Shown in pieces: positions 52,431-63,414 of a DNA stretch of 64,000 bases. Both the position numbers and the translations under genes were made by a program. The notes beneath the pieces are model-generated. The model did no database searches. It was not told the origin of the DNA and was given only the letters and a program-made list of their open reading frames with translations. This stretch comes from Tridacna crocea. Taxonomy: Eukaryota > Mollusca > Bivalvia > Cardiida > Cardiidae. Position 1 is the stretch's first letter; every line of letters begins with the position of its first letter. The stretch is from NCBI GenBank assembly GCA_943736015.1, contig OX031063.1, positions 5,809,001-5,873,000 of the forward strand. Reading direction: 5' to 3'.

Positions 52431-52659
52431 TTAGCCCTTTACCACACAATCATGACTTTTAACGAACTTGAGAAAGAAGCCTTCTGAAAACATTGTGGGA
52501 AAAGGAGAAAATGCTGGTTACCAGCATTTTCTCCTTTTCCCACAATGTTTTCTACCCTGTAAATAAACAGTTGCACCATTTGAGCCACAATGAAATTGTA
52601 GTCTGCAAATGCTCTCAGTTTGGGCAGAGCTAATATTTTGTCGTCTGGTAAAGAGTTAA
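52431..52659 (+). repeat. Family A MITE with inverted hairpin centre
   Basis: Perfect hairpin, but the centre reads GGTTACC although the flanks are in plus orientation. The right flank has the AGTTGCACCATTTGAGCC variant. Confidence 0.88.
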
Positions 52660-52950
52660 TTAAGTTGTTTATTTGAGACTTCAATCTTAATAGTCGATAA
52701 TCCAAGACTTTCAGTACCTATCTGAGAAATATAAACAAAGCTAAAATATAATTACTTTCTCAATCTTTAAAGACAAGTCAATTTTTGTTGTTGATAACTT
52801 GTGACTTCAGGACTGGTCTATATTAACTTTTGTAGTTGATAATTTGTGACTTCACTCTCACTTTGAAAGGTTGATAATCTGTGACTTTGCAGTATCTGTC
52901 TGAAAACATAATGACATAATTTATTATACAGTAAGTGTGAATAGATTGTG

Positions 52951-53147
52951 TAAATCTTTAACACACAATCCCGACTTTTAAAGAACCTGAGAAAGAAGCC
53001 TTTTGAAAACACTGTGGGAAAAGGAGAAAATGCTGGTAACCTTTCTACCCTATCCAAAACAAATTTCAAATTTTCACCCTTATTTTGTCATCTGCAAATA
53101 AATTCAATTTGGACCGGTCTATAATTCTGTCGTTTGGCAAAGAGTTA
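52951..53147 (+). repeat. Family A MITE, right hairpin arm deleted
   Basis: GAGAAAATGCTGGTAACC runs straight into TTTCTACCC; right GGCAAAGAGTTA. Confidence 0.78.
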
Positions 53148-53149
53148 TG

Positions 53150-53196
53150 TCTTAGTGTTTTATCAGACAACAAAATAATAAACTCGTCCAAATTAA
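53150..53196 (-). repeat. Family A MITE, left end only
   Basis: TATCAGACAACAAAATAATA to CCAAATTAA. Confidence 0.5.
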
Positions 53197-53423
53197 CTCT
53201 TTACCACATGACAAAATTTTACACTTGTCCCATTTGAAAGCATTTGCAGACAACATAATAAAAGTGAGTGAAAAAAGCAAAATTTGTTTTGGGTAGGGTG
53301 GAAAACACAGTAGGAAAAGGAGAAAATGCTGGTTACCAGCATTTTCTCTTTTTCCCACAATGTTTTCAAGGGGCATCTTTTAACAGGGTCGTTAAAAGTC
53401 AGGATTGTATGGTAAAGGGTTAA
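53193..53423 (-). repeat. Family A MITE
   Basis: Both TTAA ends; hairpin with minor mismatches; right GGTAAAGGGTTAA. Confidence 0.88.
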
Positions 53424-53427
53424 AAGA

Positions 53428-53737
53428 CTGAGCCACTGTGGTTCAGTCAGTAGCGTGCAGGACTTGAGAACAGGGGAACGTGGGTTTGACCCCTGGCTCG
53501 GCCAATTTCTTTCCAAGGATTGATGATAGTCATTGCAACAGGATTCATTCCTCTCCCATCGCTGGCAATTATTTCAACAATAGTCATGTGGGAAAGCAGT
53601 CAGTGGCTTGGAAAGAAAATTGTGTGGAGTACTGGTATTAGAGGAAAACATAGATAGGTGTACTGGCTGCCACAATATAACTTAAGTAATGAGCAAAAAG
53701 GTGTTAAACAGAAACACCATACAATCAATCAACCAAA
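53428..53737 (+). mobile_element. tRNA-derived SINE, near full length
   Basis: A-box-like GTGGTTCAGTCAGTAGCG and B box GTGGGTTTGACCCCTGG head a ~310-bp unit. Its body, AGTGGCTTGGAAAGAAAATTG..CTGGCTGCCACAATATAAC, matches the other SINEs. The head differs from 41626-41895, so two tRNA heads share one body. No target duplication is clear, since family A copies abut both ends. Confidence 0.75.
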
Positions 53738-53966
53738 TTAACTCATTACCACACGACAAAATTGTAGACTGGTCCAAATTGAAAGCATTTGCAGACAACA
53801 AAATAAAGGTGACTGAAAAATTGAAATTTGTTTTGGGAAGGGTAGAAAACACTGTGGGACAAGGAGAAAATGCTGGTTACCAGCATTTTCTCCTTTTCCT
53901 ACAGTGTTTTCAAAAGGCTTCTTTCTCAGGGGCGTCAAAAGTAGGGCTTGTGTGGTAATGGGTTAA
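53738..53966 (-). repeat. Family A MITE
   Basis: Intact; ACACTGTGGGAC / TTCCTACAGTGT stem with two mismatches; right TTAA shared. Confidence 0.92.
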
Positions 53967-54192
53967 CCCTTTACCAAACAATCTCTGGTTTTTATGACCC
54001 CGAGATCGAAGCCTTTTGAAAACATTGTGGGAAAAGGAGAAAATGCTGGTAACCAGCATTTTCTCCTTTTTCCACAATGTTTTCTATCCTGCTGGAAACA
54101 AACTTCAGTTTTTCGAGTAACATTTATTTTGTCATCTGCAAATGCTTTCAATTTGGACAAGTCTAAATTTTTGTTGTTTGGTAAAGGGTTAA
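53963..54192 (+). repeat. Family A MITE
   Basis: Intact, near-perfect hairpin, GGTAAAGGGTTAA right end; a 55-bp inner fragment of a minus copy (54193-54243) follows. Confidence 0.9.
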
Positions 54193-54243
54193 AAGCATTT
54201 ACAGATGGCTATCAAATGTTACTCAAAAACTGGAATTCGTCTA

Positions 54244-54482
54244 TTAACCCTTTACCACATAATCCCAACTTTTAACAACCCTGAGAAAGAAGTCTTCTGA
54301 AATCTGAAAACATTTTGGGAAAAGGAGAAAATGCTGGGAACCAGCATTTTCTCCTTTTTTCCCACAATATTTTCTTCCCTTCCCAAAAAGAAATTTCAAA
54401 TTTTCAGTCACTTTCATTTTGTCGCCTGCTGATGCTTTCAATTTGGACTGGTCTAACATTTTGTCCTTTCGTAAAGAGTTAA
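54244..54482 (+). repeat. Family A MITE
   Basis: Centre GGGAACC; small AAATCTG duplication before the left stem. Confidence 0.88.
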
Positions 54483-54558
54483 AGGGTAATACATAGTTGG
54501 GAAAAGTTGCAATATTGTTGGTTTTCAGCAGTTTCTCCTTTTCCTGTAATGTTTTTAA
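54483..54558 (-). repeat. Family A MITE fragment
   Basis: Hairpin remnant TTGCAATATTGTTGGTTTTC..TTTCTCCTTTTCC only. Confidence 0.5.
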
Positions 54559-54783
54559 CTCATTACCAAACGACAATATTTCAGGCTTGTCCAAATCGAA
54601 AGCATTTGCAGACGACAAAATAAAAGTGACTGAAAATTTGAAATTTGTTTTGTGAAGAATAGAAAACATTGTGGGAAAAGGAGAAAATGATGGTTACCAG
54701 CATTTTCTCCTTTTCCCACAATGCTTTCTAAAGGCTTCTTTCTCAGGGGCGTCAAAAGTAGGGATTGTGTAGTAATGGGTTAA
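54555..54783 (-). repeat. Family A MITE
   Basis: Full length; one arm mismatch (AAATGATGG). Confidence 0.9.
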
Positions 54784-54983
54784 AAGCCTCCTTTTTCATG
54801 GCCATTTAAACTGGATCATTTTGTAATGGATTAATTGTACAACTTATCTGTGTATGGTTGATAAGAAGTATGTAGAAATTGTACAGCTTTCTCTATCCAT
54901 CATTATCTCCCTAAATCAATTTACAGCAGAAAATTTTCAAAAAAAACAATTGCAAGACAATAAAGTTGCTTTGTGGCAAAGAG

Positions 54984-55203
54984 TTAACCCTTTACCACAC
55001 AGCAAAATTTTAGACCCACCCAAATCGAAAGCAATTGCAGACAACAATTTCAAAGTGGCTCAATTTGTGGAAGTTTGCTTTGATAGGGTAGAAAACATTG
55101 TGGGAAAAGGAGAAAATGCTGGTTCTCTCCTCTTCCTACAATGTTTTCTGAAGGCTTTTTTCTCGGGGTAGTCAAAAGTAGGGATTGTGTGGTAATGGGT
55201 TAA
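54984..55203 (-). repeat. Family A MITE, centre deleted
   Basis: GAGAAAATGCTGGTTCTCTCC marks loss of the inner right arm. CAATTTC..GGCTCAA flank variant. Confidence 0.82.
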
Positions 55204-55334
55204 GCTAAGTTATTCCCTTTGTTATTCCCTTTGCCATTAGCTTGTAGAACTTATCTTGACCTGGAGTCTTCAAGCATTCTGAAGTCATGACATAGCATAA
55301 ATGAACCATATATAAACCCTTTCAGTAAAATTCA

Positions 55335-55475
55335 TCGTTAACCACACAACCCAGAGGTTTAACAGATCTTAAGAAGGACTTTGAAAATATTGTGGGAAAG
55401 ATAGAAAGCAAGTCATGTTTTTTTCCACAAAGTATTTTACCCTTTCAAAGATAGCTCCTGTCCTGGTAACCAGGC
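55335..55475 (+). repeat. Family A MITE, diverged
   Basis: GTTAACCACACAACCC left; hairpin lost; ends near CCTGGTAACCAGG. Confidence 0.5.
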
Positions 55476-55479
55476 AAAA

Positions 55480-55560
55480 AGGTGTAGACTCATCCAATTT
55501 GAAAGCATCTGCAGACAATTTAAATGAGGCTCAAATGATGGAATTTGTCTTCTTCTTTAA
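55480..55560 (-). repeat. Family A MITE, left flank only
   Basis: AGACTCATCCAATTTGAAAGC..GGCTCAAATGATGG, then TTAA shared with the next copy. Confidence 0.55.
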
Positions 55561-55798
55561 CCCATCACCCCATCACCAAATGACAAAAATTTTAGACTGG
55601 TCCATGGATATTGAGAGGACTTGCAGACGACAAAATAAACGTAACTCAAAAAGTGAAATTTGTTTCTAGCGTGATAGAAAACAATGTGGGAAAAGGAGAA
55701 AATGCTGGTTACCAGCATTTTCTTCTTTTCCCACAATGTTTTCAAAAGACTTCAATCTCAGGATCGTAAAAATCAGAGATTGTTTCGTAAAGATTTAA
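55557..55798 (-). repeat. Family A MITE
   Basis: CCCATCACC is duplicated at the left end; near-perfect hairpin; right CGTAAAGATTTAA. Confidence 0.85.
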
Positions 55799-55800
55799 AA

Positions 55801-55925
55801 AGGGTTAAAAACATTGTGGGAGAAAGAGAAAATGCCTGTTGACGGTATCTTTATTTCCCAACAATGATCTTAAAAGGCTTCTTTCTCTGGGTTGTTACAA
55901 CTTGGGATTGGGTGATAGGGGCAGG
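55801..55925 (-). repeat. Family A MITE, right half
   Basis: GAGAAAATGCCTGTTGACGG hairpin remnant; its right end is interrupted by the hAT-like element at 55922. Confidence 0.6.
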
Positions 55926-56905
55926 GTTCAAATTTAGCGGTCGCAACATGCAAAATGCTGGCTGAAATGAAAAAATGCGAGTGTCAAATACTAACAGTCG
56001 AAATAATTTGCGACTGAGTGCGCTGGAAAATGGGCAAACGTACTGCTTTTTAAATCTGAATTAATCTATGAATGTGGTCGTTTTTCTTGTACAATGTATT
56101 GCCGTATGCAGCGTAAAACTATCCTTTGAGAGTATCACAGACCATGTGACATTCATAGAGATGCTTGTTGCGATATTTCAAATACATGTATGCGATATTT
56201 TAAGCACGTAGACGATTCTGACGTTCTTTTTACGTCTGTCTGCATTGCCTCGCTGAGAGTATGGAGCGGAAAATATCTAGTTTTTTGGCAAAAGGCCGTA
56301 TTCCATGACATTGCCGGAATACACAGACCCCCAAAATGATAAAACTGTCGAATGTGTAGAGTCTGAGCTATAATACATGTATTAGCCATATTCGACGGGT
56401 AATCACGTTTTTTCGTGTTGCACTCTTTGTATTCAAATTGTTAATTTCACAATTTCGTAAACTTTTGGTTTTAAGCACAAACCATACGCTCTCAAATCGA
56501 AGTAATGTTTGTGAAGCACGAAACAGGCACCTTACAGTAAGGCGGAGCTTATTATGTATTTTCGTGCTTTACGAAAGTTGACCAGTCCAATACAGCTATT
56601 ATATAAGCAAACAGAGGAGAACAACTCAACAATATTTAGACTCTCCCAAATTGATAGTCTGCAGCCGACAATTTCAAAATTGGTACAATGGAAACTTAAT
56701 TCTCTAATAATGTAGAAAACAATGTAGGAAAAGGAGAAATTGCTCATCGATGTTTTCGTAAGTTTCCCATTTCATAGTAGTTAAAACAGGGGACAGAGTG
56801 GCAATGGGTTAAAATATTGCTAGTACAAAATTGATTTTTGCTAGTAGAAAAAATGGTCACTAGCAAATTTTTGCTAGTTGAAAAAAATGTTAAATTTGAC
56901 CCCTG
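55922..56905. mobile_element. hAT-like element, CAGGG termini
   Basis: Left CAGGGTTCAAATTTA and right (inverted) CAGGGGTCAAATTTA are 14/15 identical terminal repeats. AGGGG flanks both ends (5 bp). It inserted in the right end of a family A copy, whose GGGGTTAA resumes at 56907. About 980 bp including a nested family A copy; no transposase recognised. Assignment to hAT rests on the ends alone. Confidence 0.55.
56620..56812 (-). repeat. Family A MITE nested in hAT-like element
   Basis: AACTCAACAATATTTAGACTC left; hairpin truncated (GAGAAATTGCTCATCG); right GGCAATGGGTTAA. Confidence 0.65.
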
Positions 56906-56994
56906 AGGGGTTAAACTTCTCTTGCCCAAAATGTGATTAAGAATGGCCAATATAATACAATTCCAGGCTTGTCATTGGTCAGTGTATCTCACAC

Positions 56995-57095
56995 AGAGCA
57001 GACAGTTTAGATCCTAAATAGTCCTGTAGACCCCCCCTCTCTATCTGTTGTCAACAGTATATACAGGCTTATTTGGGATATCCACCGTCTGCTCT
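56995..57095. repeat. ~100-bp imperfect hairpin
   Basis: AGAGCAGACAG..CCTAAATAGTCCTGTA pairs with TACAGGCTTATTTGGG..CTGTCTGCTCT-like sequence to its right. Confidence 0.55.
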
Positions 57096-57099
57096 ATAC

Positions 57100-58010
57100 T
57101 CAACAGCTGAGTCTTATTTGTAGACCTAGTTGTATGAATAAGCACTTTTGGTTTCATTTTGAACAATTTAGTTTACTTGAGCAGTACAGGCATATTCAAT
57201 GTATGATTTGATTTTAGAATGTCGTATATCTTTTATATCGTCTTAAACCTTTAGTTTAAAAGTCCAGTATCATTTTTGACCCAATATTCATCAATTTGAC
57301 ATAGCTGATTTTCAATCCTAAGCGTGTGTCAGTTGAAAAACAAAATAAAATAAGAATAAGAGAGAAATACCTGTGCTTGTTTACTGCCATAAATTGCTTA
57401 AAACTTGAGTGGGTGTATGAATGTGAAAAATGTTTGAGATGATTTGTAATAATGGAAATATAATTTAAGTCAACAGGTGATGATTATATTTTGGTGATAT
57501 TATTCATAGCCTGATACTATGTGTCAAAAAAAGTTATGATTAACAGTGGTATCTGGGTTACAATTGCCCCGAATCGTTTCCGAAAAACCATTCGATTTCC
57601 AGATGTACCAGGAAGTTCCGCTGCCAACAGTCTACTAACTTCCGGGATGGACGTAGCAGAAATAATTTTTCATTACTTAAGGTTTTCGAATTTGCTGTCG
57701 ACAATTCAGATTTTTTTTCACATCATTTTCACCCTATACCCATTATGCTCTTTTGTTAAATCTGCAATTTTTCTTTAACTTGGTTCCTGCACACGCAATC
57801 ACATGTCTGATAAGTTGCATATCTTTCGGATATTAGTTTTCGGATACTATCATTGGTTTCAGAATATATGCCATAAAAATCCTTGAAGATCATGCAGAAG
57901 TCTGCACGTCGATACTTTTGTAACGTTTACAACAAATCTAAGAGTTAATGTTTTTATTGACATGAAAAGTAAATGCTTCCCAGATGCTTGGTAACCAGTC
58001 AAATAAACCT
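57100..58010. other. No gene recognised
   Basis: MITE-free. An 85-codon plus frame (57521-57778) has no recognisable motif. Confidence 0.35.
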
Positions 58011-58014
58011 GTCT

Positions 58015-59060
58015 CCAAGGGGTATGACTAGATACCGAAAATAGCATATTTTCGCGAAAATAGCTTTCCCTGTACGAAAATAGCTTCCATCAATTGCTGT
58101 CTGGATGTATGTTTGAATATATTGCTTTTATTTGTTTTTCTTATATACTATCTTTCATAATAGATATTGCTGACGTGTTGAAAAAAGTGTGAATTGAAAT
58201 TAATTGATCTTAATAAAGGTTTTAGACAACTGGGCTTTATGCATATGCACAGCCCATTTTCGTAAGCATAACTTTCCCTCTACGAAAATAGAATACATTG
58301 AATGATGCGTGAATATATGGTTAAATACATCGCTTTTATTTCTCTTTTTATACACTATCTTTCATTACACATCAGAAACCTATTTGAAGCAAAGCATGCA
58401 TCGAGTAGAAGAACGAACACGAACATTGCAAGTGTGACATTGATCACACATCATTAACAGAGGTGTTTTATTCCAATCAAACTATTTTCGTAGGTTCGTC
58501 TTACAAAACTATTTTCGTGTTAAGAAAGGGAAGAGTTATATTTTCGTACATTAAATGATGTATAAATATATGGTTGAATACATTGCTTTTATTTCTCCTT
58601 TTCTTATACATTATCTTTCATTACATACCAGATACGTATAAATTTAAAAAGCGTGAATTGTAGAACAATAGGTCTCAAAAGAGTTGTTATATGACCGGAA
58701 AGTACATAAATAGATATGTATCATTTTTTTAATACCTTCGAAAACAATTGATTAACACCTCGTTTTTTTCCTAATACATGTATACAATATTTTTTCATCC
58801 TAAGTTCGTTGTATTTGTTCAAATAGAAGACTGAAACCGATTATCGCAAGTGTGACATTGATAACACATCATTAACAGAGGTGTTTTAATCCAATCAAAC
58901 TATTTTCGTACGTTCGTCTTACAAAACTATTTTCGTGGTAACTCCCTGACGAAGCTATTTTCGTCAGCTTCCTATTTTTGTATCGAAAGGGAAGAGTTAT
59001 TTTTGTAGCTTATCCCATTCGATACGGAAATAGCAATCTTTGAACGAAAATAGACCAGTT
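58015..59060. repeat. Foldback/tandem array with CTATTTTCGT motifs
   Basis: ACGAAAATAG or its inverse CTATTTTCGT occurs at least ten times between 58040 and 59060. The segment TACATTGCTTTTATTTC..TATCTTTCATTA recurs near 58107, 58319 and 58572. A ~90-bp block starting GCAAGTGTGACATTGAT recurs near 58428 and 58847. Ends GATACCGAAAATAGCAT and CGATACGGAAATAGCAA flank the array. Confidence 0.7.
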
Positions 59061-59093
59061 TAACCCTTAGGCTGGTAAGCGCAGATTTCTTTG

Positions 59094-59159
59094 CGGACAG
59101 TGTAGGTCAACATCAGACTATACAGAATCTCCAGTATGACCTTTGGTATATACTGTCCG
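59094..59159. repeat. MITE C
   Basis: GGACAGTGTAGGTCAACATC..TATACTGTCC palindrome, diverged right arm. Confidence 0.65.
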
Positions 59160-59719
59160 ATTAGGATATACTAACCCCCCACCAGAAAAAATGAAATAGA
59201 AAAGGATAATTATTATCATCGGAAGGAAATTCTAGTTCCTGGCCTTTTTTCGTGAATGTAAATCATGCTAATTTTGTCGTGGAATACATCTATCTTTAAT
59301 GTTCAGTAACTGAAAAAAATCACTGTTTACAAATACCGAACAATTCCTGTTGGCGGTATATGATTCCAGGAAGTACGTAAAAAAGACAGATGAAAGCAAT
59401 ATATCTAGACACTGATCTATATATCAACGAGAAATATTTTCGTAGAGGCACTAGCTTAAGGTTCTGAAGTGTATTTCCACGGACACCCTCATGAAAAACC
59501 AAATGGATTTATTGCGACTTTTTGTTTCTATTCATCGAATGGGATAAGCTGATTATTTTTTTAAGAGAGGGAAATAAATTCGTGGAAAGTAGCTGTAAGC
59601 ACGTTATTTTCGATTACGGAGCAATGTTTTACAGAGGCTCAGCCAGGTGAAAAGTTCATGTGCTTAGCTATCAACATTATTTCAATCCTATAACGGCGAC
59701 AGCTAAATTATACACATTG

Positions 59720-59872
59720 TCTGGATTTTACCAGCCCATTGAAGGAACTCTGAAGTGTCTTGCCCACAGATACTTCCATGAAAACCCCGCAAATATGGCA
59801 GTTGTGGTGGCTCGAACCCGGATCTCCAAGTTACTAGAGGCACACTTAACCACTAAGCCACGCAAAACCTCC
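59720..59872 (-). repeat. tRNA-derived SINE, minus strand
   Basis: The minus strand has GTGGCTTAGTGGTTAAGTG (A box), GATCCGGGTTCGAGCC (B box) and GGGCAAGACACTTCAGAG, the body also seen at 4755-4970. Confidence 0.65.
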
Positions 59873-60110
59873 ATCTTCAGTAGGCGTTACTATTACAAAG
59901 CTTTATCTCATTTTCCTGCAATGAAACCATTTCTTTGCATGTTGAATCCTCAAGCTGCAAATAAGATAATAGGACTGGTTTCTGCAAGGGTGCAAAACAT
60001 TGTGGAATGAAGAATACGCATTAAGTTCAGGTTACACGCATTTACACGAGTTTTCCCACAAAATTACATAAGCAATTTTCTTAAAAAGGGGGTTTATTTG
60101 GTCATCATTA

Positions 60111-60180
60111 AAGGATGAGAGAGAAATGTTGATTACCCGCATTTGGTTTCTCTCCCACAATGTTTTTCGTCTCTAATGAA
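60111..60180 (-). repeat. Family A MITE fragment
   Basis: GAGAGAAATGTTGATTACCC..CCCACAATGTTTTT hairpin remnant. Confidence 0.4.
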
Positions 60181-60826
60181 TAAATTATGCGTAATAAGAG
60201 TTTATGGTGTATTCAACGATCATATTAATTAGAACTGTCAATTGAAGAGCTCTTTTTTTTTTTTAACTTAAACTGGGGGAAAAGGGAACTCCATATACCG
60301 GCAAAAAGTTATAGACTTGGGTTACACTGCACACTCCGTACGGGTCGATACTTTTCGTGGACACAATTTTGTCTGTAAGCAAATCTGCATTTTAAGAGTT
60401 AGCACCGTATGCTTTTTTTCGTGGACTGGCTAGGCACCGGTCTAGAATTCTTGTATTGATAACGGGCTAGCTAGAATATTTGAAGGAAAATAGGAAACCT
60501 TTTTTGAGGCACTTTTGCAATCTCCTTCAAACATGTAATTTAAAAATCTAAATTTCACATTTACCAAAATCACGAACAATTTCACATCTTAACTTAAAGC
60601 CCCAATAGCGCTCATATAGAGGTATTTTTGTGCGTGAAAAAAGTCGGAATAAAGACACGAATCTGCTAATTATACTCTAATTTTGTCAACAAGAGGATAG
60701 AAGCGTTCATTGCAACATCGGCTCCTGCTACAGAACCATTTGCATTTTTTCATTATCAACTCTCCCAACTCCAAAAAGACGTTGCTACATCTATTCGGAA
60801 TGATTCTGATGTCCTATATTTGGGCA

Positions 60827-61306
60827 TCACGTGATTGATAATGATGACGTATATCCACAGACGCTATGTGCTTCCTCTATATGAAACCTACTGCGAAACC
60901 TCGGTAAGATTTTAATTTTCTTGAGATTAGGACTGCGTTCCTTGTATGTTGATTGGTAAATCGGAGTTGCGCTTTCATCATTCTGATCAGGACATGAATA
61001 AACACCGTTTTTTCTCTTGTCAGAGCTGTACTGATAGAAACTTCGCGTCTCGGCCCATAAAACTTTCGGTCCATTACTATTTCGTCCAATAAGACATTCG
61101 GCGTTTATACATACAAAGTCGAATGTGTAGGGTACACAGGGTTGTAATATGGACCAGGGAAACCTAGTTAAACACATTGTGGTTGTTTTGTAGTGAAGAT
61201 CGGACTTTATATTAGGTGCGTTCGGATCTTGGTCGTAGGTAGTGAATGAGTTTAGAAGTTTGTTTTGTGAAAAAATAATTGATGAATTTTGATCCGAGTT
61301 TAACAT
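60827..61306 (-). CDS. Unrecognised 159-codon open frame
   Basis: Among the longest frames not explained by a repeat. It is cysteine-containing (ILQPCVPYTFDFVC, CINAEC) with no signal peptide, membrane segment or known motif. Base composition matches its surroundings, and chance frames of this size are expected about once in such a window. Splice context was not resolved. It lies in a MITE-poor segment, which slightly favours a host exon. Confidence 0.2.
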   Translation of the reverse strand: MLNSDQNSSIIFSQNKLLNSFTTYDQDPNAPNIKSDLHYKTTTMCLTRFPWSILQPCVPYTFDFVCINAECLIGRNSNGPKVLWAETRSFYQYSSDKRKNGVYSCPDQNDESATPIYQSTYKERSPNLKKIKILPRFRSRFHIEEAHSVCGYTSSLSIT

Positions 61307-61422
61307 CAGGTGGTAGACGTTTTATATTAAATGTCAGAATTCTTACCAGGTATATTCTGGTCTTGACTAACGTTACAATGTCAAACCAGCATATTTTAAG
61401 TCTCAACTTTGAAGAGTTTGGT

Positions 61423-61654
61423 TTAACTCATTACCAAATGACAATATTTAAAGCTTACAAGTCCAAATCGAAAGCGTTTGCAAACGACAAAATCGAAGTG
61501 ACTGAAAATTTGAAATTTGTTTTGTGAAGGGTAGAAAACATTGTGGGAAATTGAGAAAATGCTGGTTACCACATTTTCTCCTTTTCTCACAATGTTTTCT
61601 AAAGGCTTCTTGCTCAGGGGCGTCAAAAGTAGGGATTGTGCGGTAATGGGTTAA
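61423..61654 (-). repeat. Family A MITE
   Basis: Both TTAA ends; hairpin with small deletions (GGTTACCACATTTTC). Confidence 0.88.
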
Positions 61655-62135
61655 CTTGCAGTTTACAGATATCATTTCAGTCAGTTTTTAAGAAAAAATT
61701 GGTGTTATTTCATCAATTAAGTCATTGCATACAGATGAACCCTACAGATGCAAGACAGTTGAAGACCATCAGCAGTAGTACACTTTACTCAAATAGATCT
61801 AAAGCATTGTGATTGAGAATCATGTTTTTCATGTCTTTTTTACTGATCACTTTCCTTTCTAATCTAACAACAATGTATCTTTTTAGGTAGGCAGAGAGAC
61901 CAAGATGTTTTTAAACTGATGATTAGATACCCCAGTCTGGTGTTATATCCCATCTGAAAGGATTCCTTTTTTTACAGATTTCAACAACATGTCAACAGGT
62001 ATTTCAATGATATTTATGTCTGGATCTAAAATACATTAATGTTAGAACTTGTGTCTTTTGTATTCGGAGCTTAAATACTTGACCAGACAAAGGTTCAGCT
62101 TTGTACATCCATACCATAGACTGCATGTGCACTAA
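61655..62135. other. No gene recognised
   Basis: AT-rich; no open frame or repeat end supported. Confidence 0.4.
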
Positions 62136-62324
62136 TTAATTTTTGGAAAGAATCAAGTTTTGGAAAGAAGCAATTGTATGTAACAAGCAAATATTCCTTT
62201 CTTTATTTATGACACAAAGCCTTATTAGGCAGGAAGTCCGATTTTGTACAACAAATGGGATTAATGGCCAATCCCGGACGAGCCCCCATCTTACGAACAA
62301 AGAAACAAATGAATAAATGCATGG

Positions 62325-62405
62325 CAGATGTAAGGGACCGAGCGGGATTCGAACCCGGAACTCCCGGACGCAAGGCCAATACCTTAACCACTGAGCCAAA
62401 GAGAT
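62325..62405 (-). repeat. tRNA-like sequence, probably SINE head
   Basis: The minus strand reads TGGCTCAGTGGTTAAGG (A box) and GGGTTCGAATCCC (B box) at tRNA-like spacing. The sequences at the expected acceptor-stem positions do not pair, so a functional tRNA gene is unlikely. Confidence 0.6.
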
Positions 62406-62964
62406 ATCTCCCTGACGCAGAAGCCAGGTATTGTATTTAAATCGGGAGAATGCCATGCAGGAAGGTGTGGTCTCTCGTAACATTATGGATCCATAAAACC
62501 CAATTTGTATAACAGTGGACTTGAACTGATGGTAGAATGGTACTTTGACATGCAGAAAATTTGTAAAGTGCAAAAAGAGTCATCCCATGTCAGCCTACAC
62601 ACACTTTTGACAGAGCATGGCTCCTATATTACAGTACAGTATTTAGCAAGAAACTTATAATCTTGTCATTTCAGTGTCTCCTTTTGCACAAAGCCGGCCC
62701 AGTAAAGCCAGGTTACAAGGACATGAATGAACTGCGTTTGATGGGCCATCAACATTGGAGGTCATGATTGGCACAAAGTTGGGAAATGGTAGTGTGATAC
62801 CAAAATTAGAATTAAAAAGAGAAAATGAAAAAAAAGAGACTTTTTGAAAGAATTGTAATTTAGTTACGGTGAACAATGTAGGTACATGTAGCTTTAAATC
62901 TCAGATAACCATTTTAAAGGCAAACAGTATCAATATAGTATACTGAAAAGAAAATCTTATTATT

Positions 62965-63027
62965 CACTCTTTATCATAAGACAAAAATGCAGACTTGTTA
63001 AAATTTAAAGCATTTGCAGTTGATTTT
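62965..63027 (-). repeat. Family A MITE, left end only
   Basis: CACTCTTTATCATAAGAC to GCATTTGCAG, ended by the next TTAA. Confidence 0.6.
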
Positions 63028-63254
63028 TAACCCTTTACCACACAATCTGGAGTATTCATGACCCCGAGAAAGGACCCTTTTGAAAATATTGTGGGAAAAG
63101 GAGAAAATTCTGGTAATCAGCATTTTTTCCTTTCCCACAATGTTTTCTACCCTTCCCAAGACAAATTTCAAATTTTCAGTCACTTTTATTTTGTTATCTT
63201 CAAATGTTTTTAATTGGGTCCAGTCTAAAATGTTTTCCTTTGGTAAAGAGTTAA
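63027..63254 (+). repeat. Family A MITE
   Basis: Full length; hairpin GGTAATCAGC with two mismatches; right TTAA shared. Confidence 0.87.
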
Positions 63255-63414
63255 TTCTTTACCACACAATCCCTACTTTTGACGACCCTCAGAAAGAAAG
63301 CCTTTGAAAACATTGTGAGAAAAGGAGAAAATGCTGGTACCCAGCATTTTTTTTCTTTTCCCACAATGTTTTCTACCCTTTCCAAATCAATTAACAATTT
63401 TCGATTCACATGTA
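63251..63414 (+). repeat. Family A MITE, right end replaced
   Basis: Left end and hairpin (centre GGTACCC) present; at CATGTATTTTACC it switches into the left end of the next copy. Confidence 0.78.

Noticed and set aside
62325-62405. Functional tRNA gene
   Set aside because: A and B boxes are good but the acceptor stem does not pair; more likely a SINE head.
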